Assembly (NCBI GenBank): GCA_007258455.2
Contig: VDFB02262614.1
Span: 1 to 64,000 of the forward strand
Length of the DNA: 64,000 nucleotides
Direction of reading: 5' to 3'
Origin: Sequoia sempervirens
Taxonomy: Eukaryota; Streptophyta; Pinopsida; Cupressales; Cupressaceae
Made by a program: the position numbers and the translations under genes. Positions 1 to 9,782 of the stretch are shown one piece after another; the stretch's first letter is position 1; every line of letters begins with the position of its first letter. Below the pieces are notes generated by a model. That model made no database searches. It was not told the origin of the DNA and saw nothing but the letters and a program-made list of their open reading frames with translations.

Positions 1-46
1 AAACATGCTAACAGAAAACATAAGCATAAATGGAGGGGTACTACAA

Positions 47-510
47 ATTCAAAAAAATTAAATGTACCCCTTCGTTTGGAGACACATGAATTCGACGCTT
101 TCTGAAAGGAATTTTCTTCTGGGTATTGGACGTCTGCGATGAGGAATGTAGTTTAAAGTCTTTCACACTTTTCCGAAGCCTTCGGGGTGAGGATTTTTGA
201 TGGGCACCAGGTTGGTGAAAATTTCCTAAGGAAAATTTGAAAAAAATTCTAAGGCAGGGAATAAAATGTGTTGTTGACATAAAAATGCCTTGGCGGATGA
301 ATTTGAAGTTGGATGCCTAGATAATTCTTGATCAAGTTTCGGATGAAAATAATCTTCTTGAGCTAGAGTTGGATGAAATATTGGGTTGTCAATGCCTCAA
401 CCAGAAAAGTGAATTTCTTGAAGAAGATGCAGTTAAAGCTAACACTCTCAAAAGATGATTTTAAAAGTGCATCTCTTAAATACGCCCTTGAGGAAGTTGA
501 AAATTTGTCT
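47..510 (+). repeat. Left arm of long inverted repeat (partner 6180-6666)
   Basis: Read on the plus strand this arm runs through AAATGTACCCCTTC, ACATGAATTCGACGCTTTCTG and TTTTCTTCTGGGTAT. The same words in the same order occur on the minus strand from 6666 downward, with substitutions and small indels. The match continues through TAATCTTCT, GATGAAAT and TCAAAAGATGATTT to about 510. It marks the 5' flank shared by the two oppositely oriented element copies. Confidence 0.7.
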
Positions 511-1280
511 AAGGCATTGAAATATGATATACAAGTGTTGAAAAGTCATGAAGAAAGCAAAAGTTGGCTAGAGAAAACGACAAACCCTTGGAAGATTAGA
601 GCATGAAGATCAGATGAGTAAGGTAAATTTATATTATGAGGTGTTTTGATGTTCTTCCTTTTTGTCTGTTTTACAGGATGAACGTAGAGGTCAGAGCACG
701 ATGACTTGAGGTGATGGAGCAAACAACGTTGCAACCTTGGAAGGGATGAAGTTATGTGTTTCGGGCTCCTCCATGAAATCTCAGTTGCACCCGAAACATG
801 AAAGAAGAAAGTTGCAAGAAATGGCTAAGTGTTGAGGCCTAGTATGTGCCCTACTCAAGTGGCAGAGAAGAAATGTTTAAATTCAAGACAAGAAAATCTT
901 TCAAGTCCAGGATAGGAAAAGATGAAGGCTCAAAGGTTAGAAATGATCCTCAAGTACTTTAAGGTTGAAGAACAACATTAAAGAGGAAAATCATCATCAA
1001 GCAGAAGAATGAGGTTGCAGTCTTGGAATTTCAAAATGAGAACGTGCCTGCCATGCCAAAAGTTGAAGCTGTTTGATCAAGTCTCCAGTCCAAGAAGTTG
1101 AAGCAGTGTGAACACATTTCCAAACAGGAATCTTTTGGAAGATGATGGACATGAATGGCTCATTTATTACCCCACTCCTCTTTGTGGCAGTTTTTAGGGT
1201 GAATCTTGTTGAGGGCTGAGGTGGCACGATCTGGGCCATCCAGTCGATTGTAATCTGAGTCGTCCATTGGACTGGGCCAT

Positions 1281-1290
1281 CTATAAAAGG
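1281..1290 (+). promoter_or_regulatory. TATA box of an LTR-like promoter
   Basis: CTATAAAAGG lies in a GC-richer context 180 bp upstream of an AATAAA signal at 1461. This is the usual TATA to poly(A) layout of an LTR U3-R region. No transcription start can be seen directly. Confidence 0.5.
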
Positions 1291-1460
1291 GGCATCCCCC
1301 CTCATTTGTACCTTGATGAGATTAGGTAGTAGAGATTAGAATAGAGGGATAGCTAGGTGATAGCTTAGAGGTAGTTTAGTATAGATTGATAGGATAATTT
1401 GAAGAGGAGGGAAAGTTTTCCCTTGAAAACTTTGTAAGAAATTGTTGTGAACACTCTCTC

Positions 1461-1466
1461 AATAAA
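1461..1466 (+). terminator. AATAAA poly(A) signal of the LTR-like unit
   Basis: AATAAA followed by AAGAG lies 180 bp downstream of the TATA box, placing the R region between about 1310 and 1490. A 97-residue open frame (1574-1867) follows in the U5-like part. It has two CxxC/C-rich spots but no family resemblance, so I do not call it a gene. Confidence 0.45.
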
Positions 1467-2205
1467 AAGAGTTTTCATTGATGATGAATTTCGTCTTTTG
1501 TTGTGAGTAGCTAGCAAGGTTTCTTCATCCTTCTAAATCAAATAGTAGCTTAAAGTAGAATGAATTTCATTTCATGCATGTAGTAGATAGGAATTGTGGA
1601 ATGTGGTCTGGTCTTAAATTTGAGCAAACTTTGTCTATCCATACTACTAGTGTGTTCGCTGATGGTGAATGCGCCTTGTGTGGTCAACTGGAATATCGTG
1701 TACTTAACTTCGATCATGATTTGTATGTTTATATGCGCCGTTGTGATGGTATTTTCATGCTAAGTTGTGATCTGAACACCTTGAGCTACTCTAAATATTG
1801 CACCGGTTCTGTGGAGGCTGTCCGAAGCGAGGAAAAGCAGAGCCTGGTTGAAGCTTGTGAGAATTGATCGCCATGTCCCACGCCTTAGAGTAGATTAGAG
1901 CCCTCTTAACCCAGCACCATTTACATTTAGTACCTTCTAGTTAGTTTAGGAAACAAGAACTTCATAGACAAATCTTTCGAGCATTCAAATTCTTTTCTCC
2001 GTTATTGAACAATTTCGTAAGTCCCCTTGAAATACCAGCAAATCACATCGAGCCAACTGAGACCATTCACACTAAAGGAACCTTGGAGTTGAACGCACGA
2101 ACTCTCTCACAATCTTAGCGTGCTGGATACTTTGATCAAGAGAGAATAGGGTAGCCGTTGGCAATTTTATTCTGCATTGGTGCGGTCACGAAAAACACAT
2201 CAACA

Positions 2206-2343
2206 GGCTAGATGGCCCAGATTGTGCCACCTCAGCCCTAAACAAGATTCACCCTAAAAACCGCCACCAAGAGGAGTGGGGTAATAAATGAGCCAGAAGA
2301 TTCCCACTCACTCTCAAAATAGCAAAGCAATTAATGTCCACCA
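2206..2343 (-). repeat. Truncated 3' flank (LTR U3-like) of the minus-strand gene relic
   Basis: On the minus strand this is the continuation past the stop of the gene relic. It matches plus-strand 1140-1235 through CTCATTTATTACCCCACTCC, TTTTTAGGGTGAATCTTGTT and GGGCTGAGGTGGCAC. The match stops at GGGCCATC. The plus copy goes on to a TATA box there, but here the CA end of the plus-strand LTR-like unit abuts at 2205. The minus-strand copy therefore lost its TATA, R and U5 part. Confidence 0.55.
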
Positions 2344-3303
2344 TCAATCCTCCAGAAGATCATCATCCAGAAGGGCGTTTTCGTTCTCCTTCTCCTTGGC
2401 CACAAAATCAATGAACCTGGTCAGCACAGCTTCAACCTCCTGAATTGAAATAGGCAGGATATGATCAAGTTGAAACTCAAGTACTGTCACCATCTGCCCA
2501 TGTCGAGTGCAAGACTTCTTCCAAGCAGTCAAGGCATCCTGGGTATTCTGAATCAGGCTGGAGAAAGTCGAAGTGTTCTCAAAGTCATCCTGCACAAAAG
2601 TCTTCACCTCTGAAAAGAAAGGCGCCAATCCACTCCTCAAACCATCAGCAGTCACCTCCTCGGAAGTCAATCTCCTAGCAAAGATAGCCTCAAGTGTGTT
2701 CAGGACTCCATCAATGATATTCCTCATGGCCTTTCTGACTCTGGCCAAATCTGCCTGTGCTGCATCAAAGAATCCTCGGCCTGTGACAACTGAAGAATAC
2801 CAGCTAGTGAAATCATACCTAGCACCTTCCTGAATCACGCCTCCCTCAACCAAAGTCTGTAAGGGAGTATGCATCAAAGCCTCTAAACGCTGAACAACCC
2901 TATTCTGATAGATATGAGGATCGCCCCAAGCCTGATCAACTGCATCCATTCGTGCCATAATGCTGGAAGTCTGCTGATAAGCATGAGCAAGATCCTCCAT
3001 AAACTTTTTTATCTCAGCACGAACGCTGGCAACCCACTTATCTGCTTCTTGTGCCATCTTTCTCAAATCTTCCAAGCCACTAATTGATTCTCTAGGAAAC
3101 TCGGTTGGGAGCTTAATCGCCGGATTCTCCTGGCCACAAGGACAAGACAAGTGTTGTACGTATCCTATCAAAATCTTGTGCTCCTTCAATTTCTTGTATT
3201 TTCCTTCAGTCCGGAACAATCTGTCCTTGAGTTCCTGGTAGGAGTTATCACACTCAATTATTTGTGCTCTCGTGGGGCGACCTAACTCCATGGTGGTGAT
3301 CAC
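2344..3303 (-). CDS. Longest intact segment (319 aa) of gene-family copy 1, helical C-terminal part
   Basis: This is an open frame of 319 codons with an in-frame ATG, ending TGA just before the LTR-like flank. It is rich in E, K, Q and L with heptad-like spacing (for example the stretch around residues 20-45 and 85-110), so helical or coiled-coil packing is likely. A CPCG pair sits near residue 56. The C-terminal part, from VKTFVQDDF to about FIDFVAKE, aligns with the last segment of copy 2 at 58,050-57,805 (VEFQNLVRDSF to SSFLADVVEI). Upstream, after one stop at about 3330, the same frame continues into a basic patch (TKKRARK). The ATG here is probably internal to the original protein. Its function is unknown. 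Confidence 0.5.
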   Translation of the reverse strand: MITTMELGRPTRAQIIECDNSYQELKDRLFRTEGKYKKLKEHKILIGYVQHLSCPCGQENPAIKLPTEFPRESISGLEDLRKMAQEADKWVASVRAEIKKFMEDLAHAYQQTSSIMARMDAVDQAWGDPHIYQNRVVQRLEALMHTPLQTLVEGGVIQEGARYDFTSWYSSVVTGRGFFDAAQADLARVRKAMRNIIDGVLNTLEAIFARRLTSEEVTADGLRSGLAPFFSEVKTFVQDDFENTSTFSSLIQNTQDALTAWKKSCTRHGQMVTVLEFQLDHILPISIQEVEAVLTRFIDFVAKEKENENALLDDDLLED

Positions 3304-4277
3304 ATAGTTTTTTGGAATGGCCTCATCTCAATCAAACTCAATCCTTGGCACAACCACGTGAAGGGTGCGAGAGCCATCCTCTTCTGCTAAAATCTTTGAA
3401 AACTTCCTAGCTCTCTTCTTTGTTGGAGGCGCGCTGATCCTACTCAGGAATTCCTCCATCTCAACTGCTGGATCAGCCTCTTCACTGGGGCTCCTCCTCA
3501 TTCTATCTTTGAGCCAATCCGGTACCACCTGCTGTAAATCTAAAATAATGAGTGGCTGCTCATTCCTTGCTTCCTCTTCACGAACTTCTCTAATTTCATT
3601 TTGTCGAGGCCCACCAACTTCTACAGGATGGGTATCTTCTGAACCTTGGGCCTCCTGCCCTATAACAGTGTCATCCTCTAATGCTGCCTCAAGCTCTTGC
3701 TGGAAGTGTGTATCTGTGGCCGTTTCTTCATCTTCTTCCTGTTGGTTATCTCTGGTAGGCGCGTTGACACTCTAGCCAACAGACTCCCTTCGAGGTGGCT
3801 GATTTGCTTCGTGTAATTCTTGTTCCTTATTTCTCTAATTAGCAAACAATGAAATCTCTTGTATACTTGGAGAACGTGTCTCCAATGGTGTAGGTAATGC
3901 CACCTCGACTCTCAGATGCTTCGACTTGATTGGCTCCTTCCTTTGTGACTCTGGAGCTCGAGCAACCTACTTCTTCTTCGTAACAGTTGGCGACCTATGA
4001 TCTCCCATCAAGTTGTAAGTAAAAGGGATGGACCTACTCTTCAGCCTATTCACATTCCTCTCGACCCATCCTCTAGTGAATGTCAGGACTGGTATGCCAA
4101 GTGTATCCAAATCCGCAATCTCCAGCTCTGACCAATCTGGAAGTGGGAGAGATGTATCCCTCACTGTCTCATAATCAGGATGAATAGCATTCATATCCTC
4201 GTCTACCTGGTCCGGTATTGGAATAATCTCACACTCACTGATCATGCCCAAAGGTAATCTCGAAAACATCCTCTTTC

Positions 4278-4790
4278 TTACCTCGCTTCATCCAACGCAC
4301 CAGCCCAGTAATCTTCAATATTTTCCTTATGCTTGAACTCTTTTGACAGTATCCATCTGATATTCCCGTGAGGATCATAATGTTGTCTGTTGGTGTGATA
4401 AGAAAGGTGGAAAAACTGAAGCTCATTTTTAGCTTCCTTGGTTGCCTGTAGTGAAGGACACGCTTCGTCTGAATTTCCCATGATGATCGGGAAGTCCAGT
4501 CCTCCCTTCTTCTTTTTCTTCTGAATTTTATCATAGGCAATGAGTTGCCTAGATATTTCTAACATCAATATTCTGTTTGTAGGGTATCTGGGCAGCCTAT
4601 ACGGGTATGAAGAAAACCCTTGCAGCCTGATATAAGTAAATTTCGGAAATTGGATGAACCAACACCCGTACTTTTCTATCAACTCCTGAGTTTCCTTGGA
4701 GATCCTATGATGAGCCCTTTGTTGAAGTGATCTCGTTATGTGCATGGTGAAGGCGTCGTTGACTCTGTTGTAATGAGATGTTCTCGTCAA
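4278..4790 (-). CDS. Open segment (170 aa) of gene-family copy 1, middle part
   Basis: It contains NRVNDAFTMHITRSLQQ, WFIQFPKFTYIRLQGF and LPRYPTNRILMLEISRQ. Copy 2 keeps WVNDAFLMHTMRDLDNE, WFIQFPTFFYIRVYAF and FPRYPTYEVVFMEFLRQ at 60,012-59,731, in the same order and spacing. A run of five lysines follows, then ENIEDYWAGALDEAR, matched in copy 2 by VEDFWANCKDEFEVR. A frameshift at the end (about 4275) leads into the 4269-3967 segment. This segment gives the strongest direct evidence that both regions descend from one protein family. Confidence 0.5.
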   Translation of the reverse strand: MTRTSHYNRVNDAFTMHITRSLQQRAHHRISKETQELIEKYGCWFIQFPKFTYIRLQGFSSYPYRLPRYPTNRILMLEISRQLIAYDKIQKKKKKGGLDFPIIMGNSDEACPSLQATKEAKNELQFFHLSYHTNRQHYDPHGNIRWILSKEFKHKENIEDYWAGALDEAR

Positions 4791-4796
4791 GTGCAG

Positions 4797-5483
4797 CTAT
4801 GGACAAGCCTCATGAATCTTGAACTGATGAGAGCCACATCCAATCGGCTCCTTGTATAATATTCCTCTGTACTTCGTCATACGAGCCAACATGTAGATGA
4901 TGTATGAGCCCATGTAGAATGTCTTCGTTCTCCTCACACTCCGGAGTTGCTCGTGCAAATTATCACTAATCATCACCGCCCAATTAATAAACTCCTTTCC
5001 TTCCAGCACAAGATTGATGTAATAAAACATCCAAGGTTCAAAGATGAACGCCTGGGGACATCCTCCAACTCTACTTAGCATCATGATCAGATCACAATAT
5101 TCCTGCTTCAAATCATCTGAGATTATTTGTTTCGGAAACTTCGTGCGAGAGGGCTTGGGCTTGTTCATCCAACGAGAGTTAATCATATCAGCACATCTTT
5201 CAAATGTTGAAGCATACATACGCTCAGCACATTCCCTCGTTTTGTAGATCATCTTCTCATGTGAAGGAATTCCAAATGCTTCGCCAATAGCTGCAGGTGT
5301 GAGGTTGGCAAACAATCTGCCATCAGGTGAGACAATAGACCTATGCTCAGGGTCATAGCAGTTAGCACACTCCATGATTAATTCCGGACACTGAATTGCT
5401 GGTGGAAAACCAGCAGCTGCATATAGTCCACTTCTGACAATATTGTGTGAAGTGATTGATGGACGATGGCCTCCAACTCCCAT
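4797..5483 (-). CDS. Open segment (228 aa) of gene-family copy 1, N-terminal globular part
   Basis: This segment carries the best conserved block of the family. FEPWMFYYINL, W.VMISDNLHEQL and TFYMGSYIIYMLARM...YRGI all have counterparts in copy 2, read on the minus strand between about 60,440 and 60,020. There the residue before PWMFY is a stop codon. The segment ends at a stop at 4797 and the homology carries on in the 4790-4278 segment, so this stop is probably a mutation. There is no signal peptide or clear membrane helix. The hydrophobic YIIYMLA stretch is short and conserved in both copies, so it looks like a buried helix. Confidence 0.5.
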   Translation of the reverse strand: MGVGGHRPSITSHNIVRSGLYAAAGFPPAIQCPELIMECANCYDPEHRSIVSPDGRLFANLTPAAIGEAFGIPSHEKMIYKTRECAERMYASTFERCADMINSRWMNKPKPSRTKFPKQIISDDLKQEYCDLIMMLSRVGGCPQAFIFEPWMFYYINLVLEGKEFINWAVMISDNLHEQLRSVRRTKTFYMGSYIIYMLARMTKYRGILYKEPIGCGSHQFKIHEACP

Positions 5484-5702
5484 TATTCAACTTCTGAAAG
5501 CTTCCATGTTGAAAGAGCCCAAGTTCGTGTCAGCCAACTTGCCCAGCTTCGAAGAGAACTTCGACTCCGGCAGGAAAGACTTGCTCAGCTTCTTGATCAC
5601 AGCCTGTCTGGACACATTTGCCTTGCTAGATTCAGCATTGTTCTCCCTGCCAGTCGCTCTTACTTCAGCCATTCTGAAAAAACAAAAGATAGTCATCAGC
5701 AA

Positions 5703-6179
5703 TTTAACTTAGAAAAATAAAATCTCATATTGGGGCTGCCAGCAGATTTTTGAAAATGAGAAGCTGCAGCACTAAATTTCAACTTCAAACCTCAACTCCT
5801 CCTGCAGCAACTTCGAACTTTAAACACTTAGAAAATTCACTTGCAGCAATAAAACCTCAGCACTTAGAGAAATTTTGGCCAACTTCACTTCAGCAACTTC
5901 TCAACTTCAAATTTATTCCTCCTCAAAGCTCAACTTCAGCTTCAACACTCTCACAACTAGAGTCCCAGTTCAAACTTCTTCACCAAGTTTTAGCTTGCAC
6001 TGCAATCTTCACTTCAGAGCCCAAGTCATACTTGCTAGCTGATGGAGAAAAATGAATAAACTCACAGCTCATAGCCAAGTCGAATTCTAGAAGGAGCCAA
6101 TTTTAGCCAGTTCATTAAATTTCCACTACTTCACTGCAAGAATTCGAATTTCCCTCCTCTGGCAGCTTCAACACTTGGC
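5703..6179. other. Region between gene relic copy 1 and the inverted-repeat arm
   Basis: AT-rich, with many CTTCAACTTC/CAACTTCAGC-like CT-rich words between 5750 and 6000. No recognisable coding region; the open frame at 5750-6055 is low-complexity. It is the 5' leader side of the minus-strand gene. Confidence 0.4.
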
Positions 6180-6666
6180 ATCCGGCATCTGGAATATTTT
6201 GACCTTCTAGAATTTCAAGAAGATTTATCTCCACTGGTCAAGGCGTACTTAGCATTTTTAAATCATCTTTTGAAAATATTAACTTCAATTGCACCCTCTT
6301 AAGAAATTAATCTCACCAGCTAAGGTACTGACAGTTTAATTTCATCCATCTCTGGCTCGAGAAGATTATTCTCATGAAGAAATTAATCAAATTCATCTAG
6401 GCAATCAACTTCAAATTCCTCAGTTAAGGCACTTCATCTTCAAAAAGAACACTTATATTCCTTGCCTTAGAAAATTTTAAATTTTTAGGAAATCTCATTA
6501 TTCAGGCGCCCATCAAAATCTTCATCCTAAAATCCTTGGCGAGGTGTAGAAAACTTTAAAATCCATTCCTTGTCGAAGATGTCCGATACCCAGAAGAAAA
6601 TTCCCTTCAGAAAGCGTCGAATTCATGTGTCTACAAATGAAGGGGTACATTTAATTTTTGAATTTT
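6180..6666 (-). repeat. Right arm of long inverted repeat (partner 47-510)
   Basis: On the minus strand this arm reads in the same order as plus-strand 47-510, starting AAATTCAAAAATTAAATGTA at 6666. It lies upstream of the minus-strand gene relic, as the left arm lies upstream of the gene remnant in the plus-strand copy. Indels and substitutions are frequent, so the duplication is old. Confidence 0.7.
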
Positions 6667-6894
6667 AACCTTAGAAAAATATTTTTCCATCAAATTTATT
6701 CTCATTCTTCATCTCCGGGCGTATTTTCTTGCTTGGCCTTGAAAATCTTCTTCAATCTCATGAAGCTGGAGTATTCTAACTCCTCAACTGCCAATTTTAT
6801 TCTCAAGAAAATTTCATCACTTCTTCAAGCCTAGGCGTATTCTAAGGAAGGTGGAATTTAAATATTTAGAAAAATATTTTATCATCTCTAGCAT

Positions 6895-7750
6895 GGGCGC
6901 ATTTGGCAGGTCATGGAGGAATTTTGAATTTTTCCTAAGACAATTTTTTTAACTTCACCTTGCACTTGGGCGCATTTTGCATACTGAGGGGGAACTTAAC
7001 ACTTAGCAACTTTTCCAACGCCCTTATAGCCTAGCAAGTTGGGCACATTTGGAGACCCCTGCAGGATTTTCACACTTAGAAACTTTTTATCCACCTAGCA
7101 AGTTGGGCGCATTTGGTAGGTCATGGAGGAATTAGCAACGCCTTAGTTTCTTCATCACCATCACTTCTTTCCTTGGGCGCATTTAGCATGTTGAGGAGGA
7201 TTTAACAATATTAAACAACCTTTTCCTAGAGCCGCCATCTTCAATACCCCTTGGGCGCATTTAGGGGGTCTAGAAGGAAATTACTACACCTTAGCACATG
7301 TCATAGTTCACTTTGAATATGGACGCATTTGGGACCCCAAAGAGGAATTAACCACGCCTTAGATTCTTTTTCCTTCACCTCCATTTGGAGATGGGCGCAT
7401 TTAGGGGGTCATGCAGGAATAAGCCAACACTTGAAATATTTTCCACACTCCATCTTGAGATGAGGGCGCATTTGGGACCCCAAGGAAGAATTAACCACGC
7501 CTTAGATTTTTTTGCTTCACCTCCATTTGGAGATGGGCGCATTTAGGGGGTCATGCAAGAATAAGCCAACACTTGAAATATTTTCCACACTCCATCTTGA
7601 GATGAGGGCGCATTTAGGGGTAGGAGCAGGAATAAGCCAACACTTGAAACTTTCCATCCTTCTGCCAGCTTTACCTTGGGCGCATTTGACAGGGGGTGAA
7701 GGAAATTTCTCAGACTTAGGCATTTTTCTGGCTTGCTCGCTCCTGTTTTA
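6895..7750. repeat. 71-bp minisatellite, about 12 copies, GGGCGCATTT core
   Basis: The core GGGCGCATTT or a one-base variant occurs at 6895, 6968, 7041, 7105, 7175, 7253, 7321, 7393, 7464, 7535, 7606 and 7678. Spacings are 64 to 78 and mostly 70-73. A higher-order unit of about 142 bp is visible, because 7381-7470 and 7522-7612 are nearly identical. Weaker GGCGTATT cores at about 6720 and 6837 extend the array leftward. The unit has a GC-rich core in AT-rich surroundings. It is not a CRISPR array, since the repeats are degenerate and contiguous. It lies in the LTR-like region upstream of the minus-strand gene. Confidence 0.8.
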
Positions 7751-9108
7751 CTATATTTAGTAAGTCTCTAATTTTCATACCTCTAAAGTTTGGATTGATC
7801 TGAAATTTCAACCATAGGATCTTCATGACCAAGTTGATCTGTTCACAATGCCGTCTCATGTTGACTTGCTATTTATAGCTTGTTTCTAGAGGTGATTTAC
7901 TATTTATAGTAACTGCTCAGTTTCATGACTTCCCCAACTCCGTTTGACTTGAAATCTAAATGACGTGATCCTCATGGGTTAACTTACTTGTTCACATTGG
8001 CGCCTACTGCTGACTTACTATTTATAGCCTGTTTAGGGAGTGCCTTACTATAAATAGTATGTGCTCAGATTGCCTTCAAATTTCACCAACGGATAGTTTA
8101 AAAGATACCAATCATAGTGGGATACTTCAGTTTTCAAAGATTCTGGCGTTTGACCCCTCATTTTGGGTCCCGAAGCTGGAAACCCTAATTTGACATGCAT
8201 GTTGCTTAAACGATCTCCGTTTGACTCCGTTTTCGTTGCACTTTGCTCTATTCATGATATTGAGGTGTTGGGCAATTGCCGGAATGACCCTGCTAAAAAT
8301 AGTAAGTCCCCGAAAAAGTGATCAACTCTGCTTGCATGTCACATCACTGCATAGCTCTTGAAAAACCCATAAAGAACAACCTGACATGCGCTGAAAAGTC
8401 CTGCATGCAAATCCTAAAAATAGCCTCTAAAGACAGCTCTTGAAAAAGGTCTTGATCCTGGTTTGCATGTTACATCATTGCGAAGCTTTCGAAAAACCCA
8501 CAAAGAATACCCAGACATGCGTTGAAGATTCCGACATGCAAACCCTAAAAATAGCCTCTGAAGTGAAGACTGCTGAAAGTTATCATCTTATCTTGCATGT
8601 TATATTAGCGCATAGGTCTTTGAAAACCCAGAAATATTCTCTAGACATGCATTGAAAAACTTCGCATGTAAACCCTAAAATCTATTCCCGAAGGTGAACT
8701 TGATAAAAATAGAAAGTTGTCAATTCTGGCTCAAATTTTGCTGACAAGCAGTTTGATGTGTTCTAGATGCAATGTAACGATTAGAACTTCAAAAGTGCTG
8801 GGAAAAATGTCCCAAATTAAGTACTTACTAAAAATAGTAAGTTGTCAGAATCCAATGAAATTTTGTTGGGAGGCTGCTAGAAGCATGCTAAATGTATTGC
8901 CAACCTCAAATTACAATTTATTCACTCCATTTGACTTCAAACTAGCCAGAAGAGAGCAAACCCTAATTCTCAGAGTTAGCCAAAATTTCACGTTTAAGCT
9001 CAAGGACAGGCACATCCCCGGAAAGGCAGACAGCAGAAAGAGAGAGAGAGACAAAACCAAAGCCAAAAGACGAGGAACGGAGCAAAATTAGGGGGTCCCC
9101 ATTTTGAA
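7740..9108 (-). mobile_element. LTR-like (U3-type) sequence with recurrent TTACTA...TAGTAA hairpins
   Basis: No coding capacity was recognised. Palindromic TTACTATTTATAGTAA or TTACTAAAAATAGTAA elements recur near 7748, 7868, 7898, 8018, 8043, 8293 and 8824. The same elements occur in the LTR at 11,765-13,649 (near 13,346 and 13,421). A diverged tandem repeat (8313-8700) also has a single counterpart in that LTR. The stretch may therefore be the distal LTR of the truncated gypsy element on its right, or the LTR of the large element carrying the gene relic. The right edge near 9108 is where the gypsy protein homology stops. Confidence 0.45.
8313..8700. repeat. Diverged tandem repeat, three copies of about 127 bp
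   Basis: Copies start near 8313, 8440 and 8570. Each has TTGCATGT(C/T)A, then an AAAACCCA(C/T/G)AAA-like word, then GACATGC and finally (A/T)AAACCCTAAAA or a variant. A related single copy sits at about 13,444-13,590 in the neighbouring LTR. Confidence 0.65.
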
Positions 9109-9117
9109 TGGGGTGAT

Positions 9118-9436
9118 GTGTGAAAAGGTCACAACAATACCAATATGGAGTTGTTTTGACCGGTTTGGCTCCTTCTTCAAGCTCTATGACATGCTCAATC
9201 CCCCTTTCAGGAAGTCTCCCAGTCGGTATATTGCCAAACACACTTTTTTTAGTGATCAAATACTGAACATCAAGATGGTAGTGCCTCTTATCTTCTGTAG
9301 GATTGGATGGCATGATCAAACACTCTGCTGGCCATTCCACTTGGTCATGATGAATCAGCCTTTCCATCCTCATGAAAGACACAATACAAAGGCCTACATT
9401 TGACATCCCTCTCAATTTCATAGTTTGCAGGTTCAA
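9118..9436 (-). pseudogene. Ty3/gypsy pol fragment: protease-RT linker, truncated
   Basis: The minus-strand translation matches the chromovirus at 19,150-23,754 over the linker before reverse transcriptase. RMERLIHHDQVEWPAECLIM corresponds to [20 protein letters not shown], and [15 protein letters not shown] to [15 protein letters not shown]. The match stops abruptly at about 9118, before any RT catalytic motif. Reverse transcriptase, RNase H and integrase are thus absent from this copy. Same strand and order as the protease and gag pieces to the right. Confidence 0.75.
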
Positions 9437-9463
9437 AGTGATCTCTCCAAGAGATCACAGCCA

Positions 9464-9775
9464 CTAAATGCCAAGCAATGCATCAGTATCTCCAATGCTA
9501 ACAACATAGAAGTCATCCTTGACTTCATAGTTATCCAACTGCATAGACATGTTGGAGATCTTTCGGTTGCAAGAGATAGTAAAACCATCGACCACCATTA
9601 CCTTAAAACCTTCAAACTCTTTTGTCTTGAGGCCTCTCTTTGCAACTATCCCTTTGTCAATGAAGTTATGTGTTGCTCTAGTATCAATTAGAGCAATGAT
9701 TCGCTGCCCTCCAAGCACTCCACGGACTCTGAAAGTCTCATTTTTCTGTGTAAATGTAAACAAATCTTCAATCAA
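9464..9775 (-). pseudogene. Ty3/gypsy aspartic protease, active-site glycine lost
   Basis: 104 residues aligned with the protease of the neighbouring chromovirus: FRVRGVLGGQRIIALIDTRATHNFID against [26 protein letters not shown]. The catalytic D-T-G triad reads D-T-R, so the enzyme would be inactive. Homology continues through DGFTISCNRKISNM to the DALLG motif, where the frame is broken before the next piece at 9436. The N-terminal side is separated from gag by a 540-bp insertion. Confidence 0.8.
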
Positions 9776-9782
9776 ATTGGGA

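Larger units (their letters stand above)
1..2205 (+). mobile_element. Internally deleted plus-strand copy of the 2-9 kb element, ending in an LTR-like CA
   Basis: From about base 47 this stretch matches, in inverted orientation, sequence upstream of the minus-strand gene relic (6666 down to 6180). Around 990-1140 it matches the 3' end of that relic (2470 down to 2344), and at 1140-1235 it matches the DNA just past it (2345 down to 2210). The gene body between is missing, so this is an internally shortened sister copy. It continues through a TATA box (1282), a poly(A) signal (1461) and about 700 bp of U5-like sequence to a CA at 2204-2205. Homology to the minus-strand copy resumes at base 2206. 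The left end is outside or at the window edge and no target duplication was found. The order U3-TATA-AATAAA-U5-CA suggests the distal part is an LTR, which is inference. Confidence 0.5.
2344..5702 (-). pseudogene. Unrecognised retroelement-type gene, copy 1 (broken)
   Basis: This is one long degraded coding region read through six main open segments: 5702-5487, 5483-4797, 4790-4278, 4269-3967, 3528-3328 and 3303-2344. The parts between (3960-3530) stay open apart from isolated stops, one near 3774. There is a frameshift near 4275. In order, it has a short N-terminal part and a globular region with GRLFANLTPAAIGEAFGIP and EPWMFYYINLVLEGKEF...W...ISDNLHEQL. A second globular block follows (VNDAF.MH, CWFIQFPKF.YIR, PRYPTN), then a K-rich spacer, an acidic linker and a helical C-terminal domain. 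A homologous, more decayed copy lies at 57,805-60,777. The layout recalls plant transposon-protein/ATHILA ORF1-like domains, but I cannot confirm membership. No gag knuckle, protease, RT or integrase motif is present. Confidence 0.65.

Noticed and set aside
1574..1867. 97-codon open frame (plus) with several cysteines in the LTR-like region
   Set aside because: No family resemblance; position in a U5-like stretch and lack of a counterpart elsewhere in the window make a real protein doubtful.
2176..2195. TGGTGCGGTCACG as a tRNA-Asp type primer site
   Set aside because: Several mismatches to the expected complement, and it lies before, not after, the CA end at 2205.
2573..2833. Plus-strand frames at 2573-2833 and 3365-3775
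   Set aside because: Antisense to the conserved gene-family copy 1; the minus strand has the homology.
6895..7750. CRISPR-like regularly spaced repeats
   Set aside because: Repeats are contiguous degenerate 71-bp units rather than constant repeats with unique spacers, and the DNA is plant nuclear.
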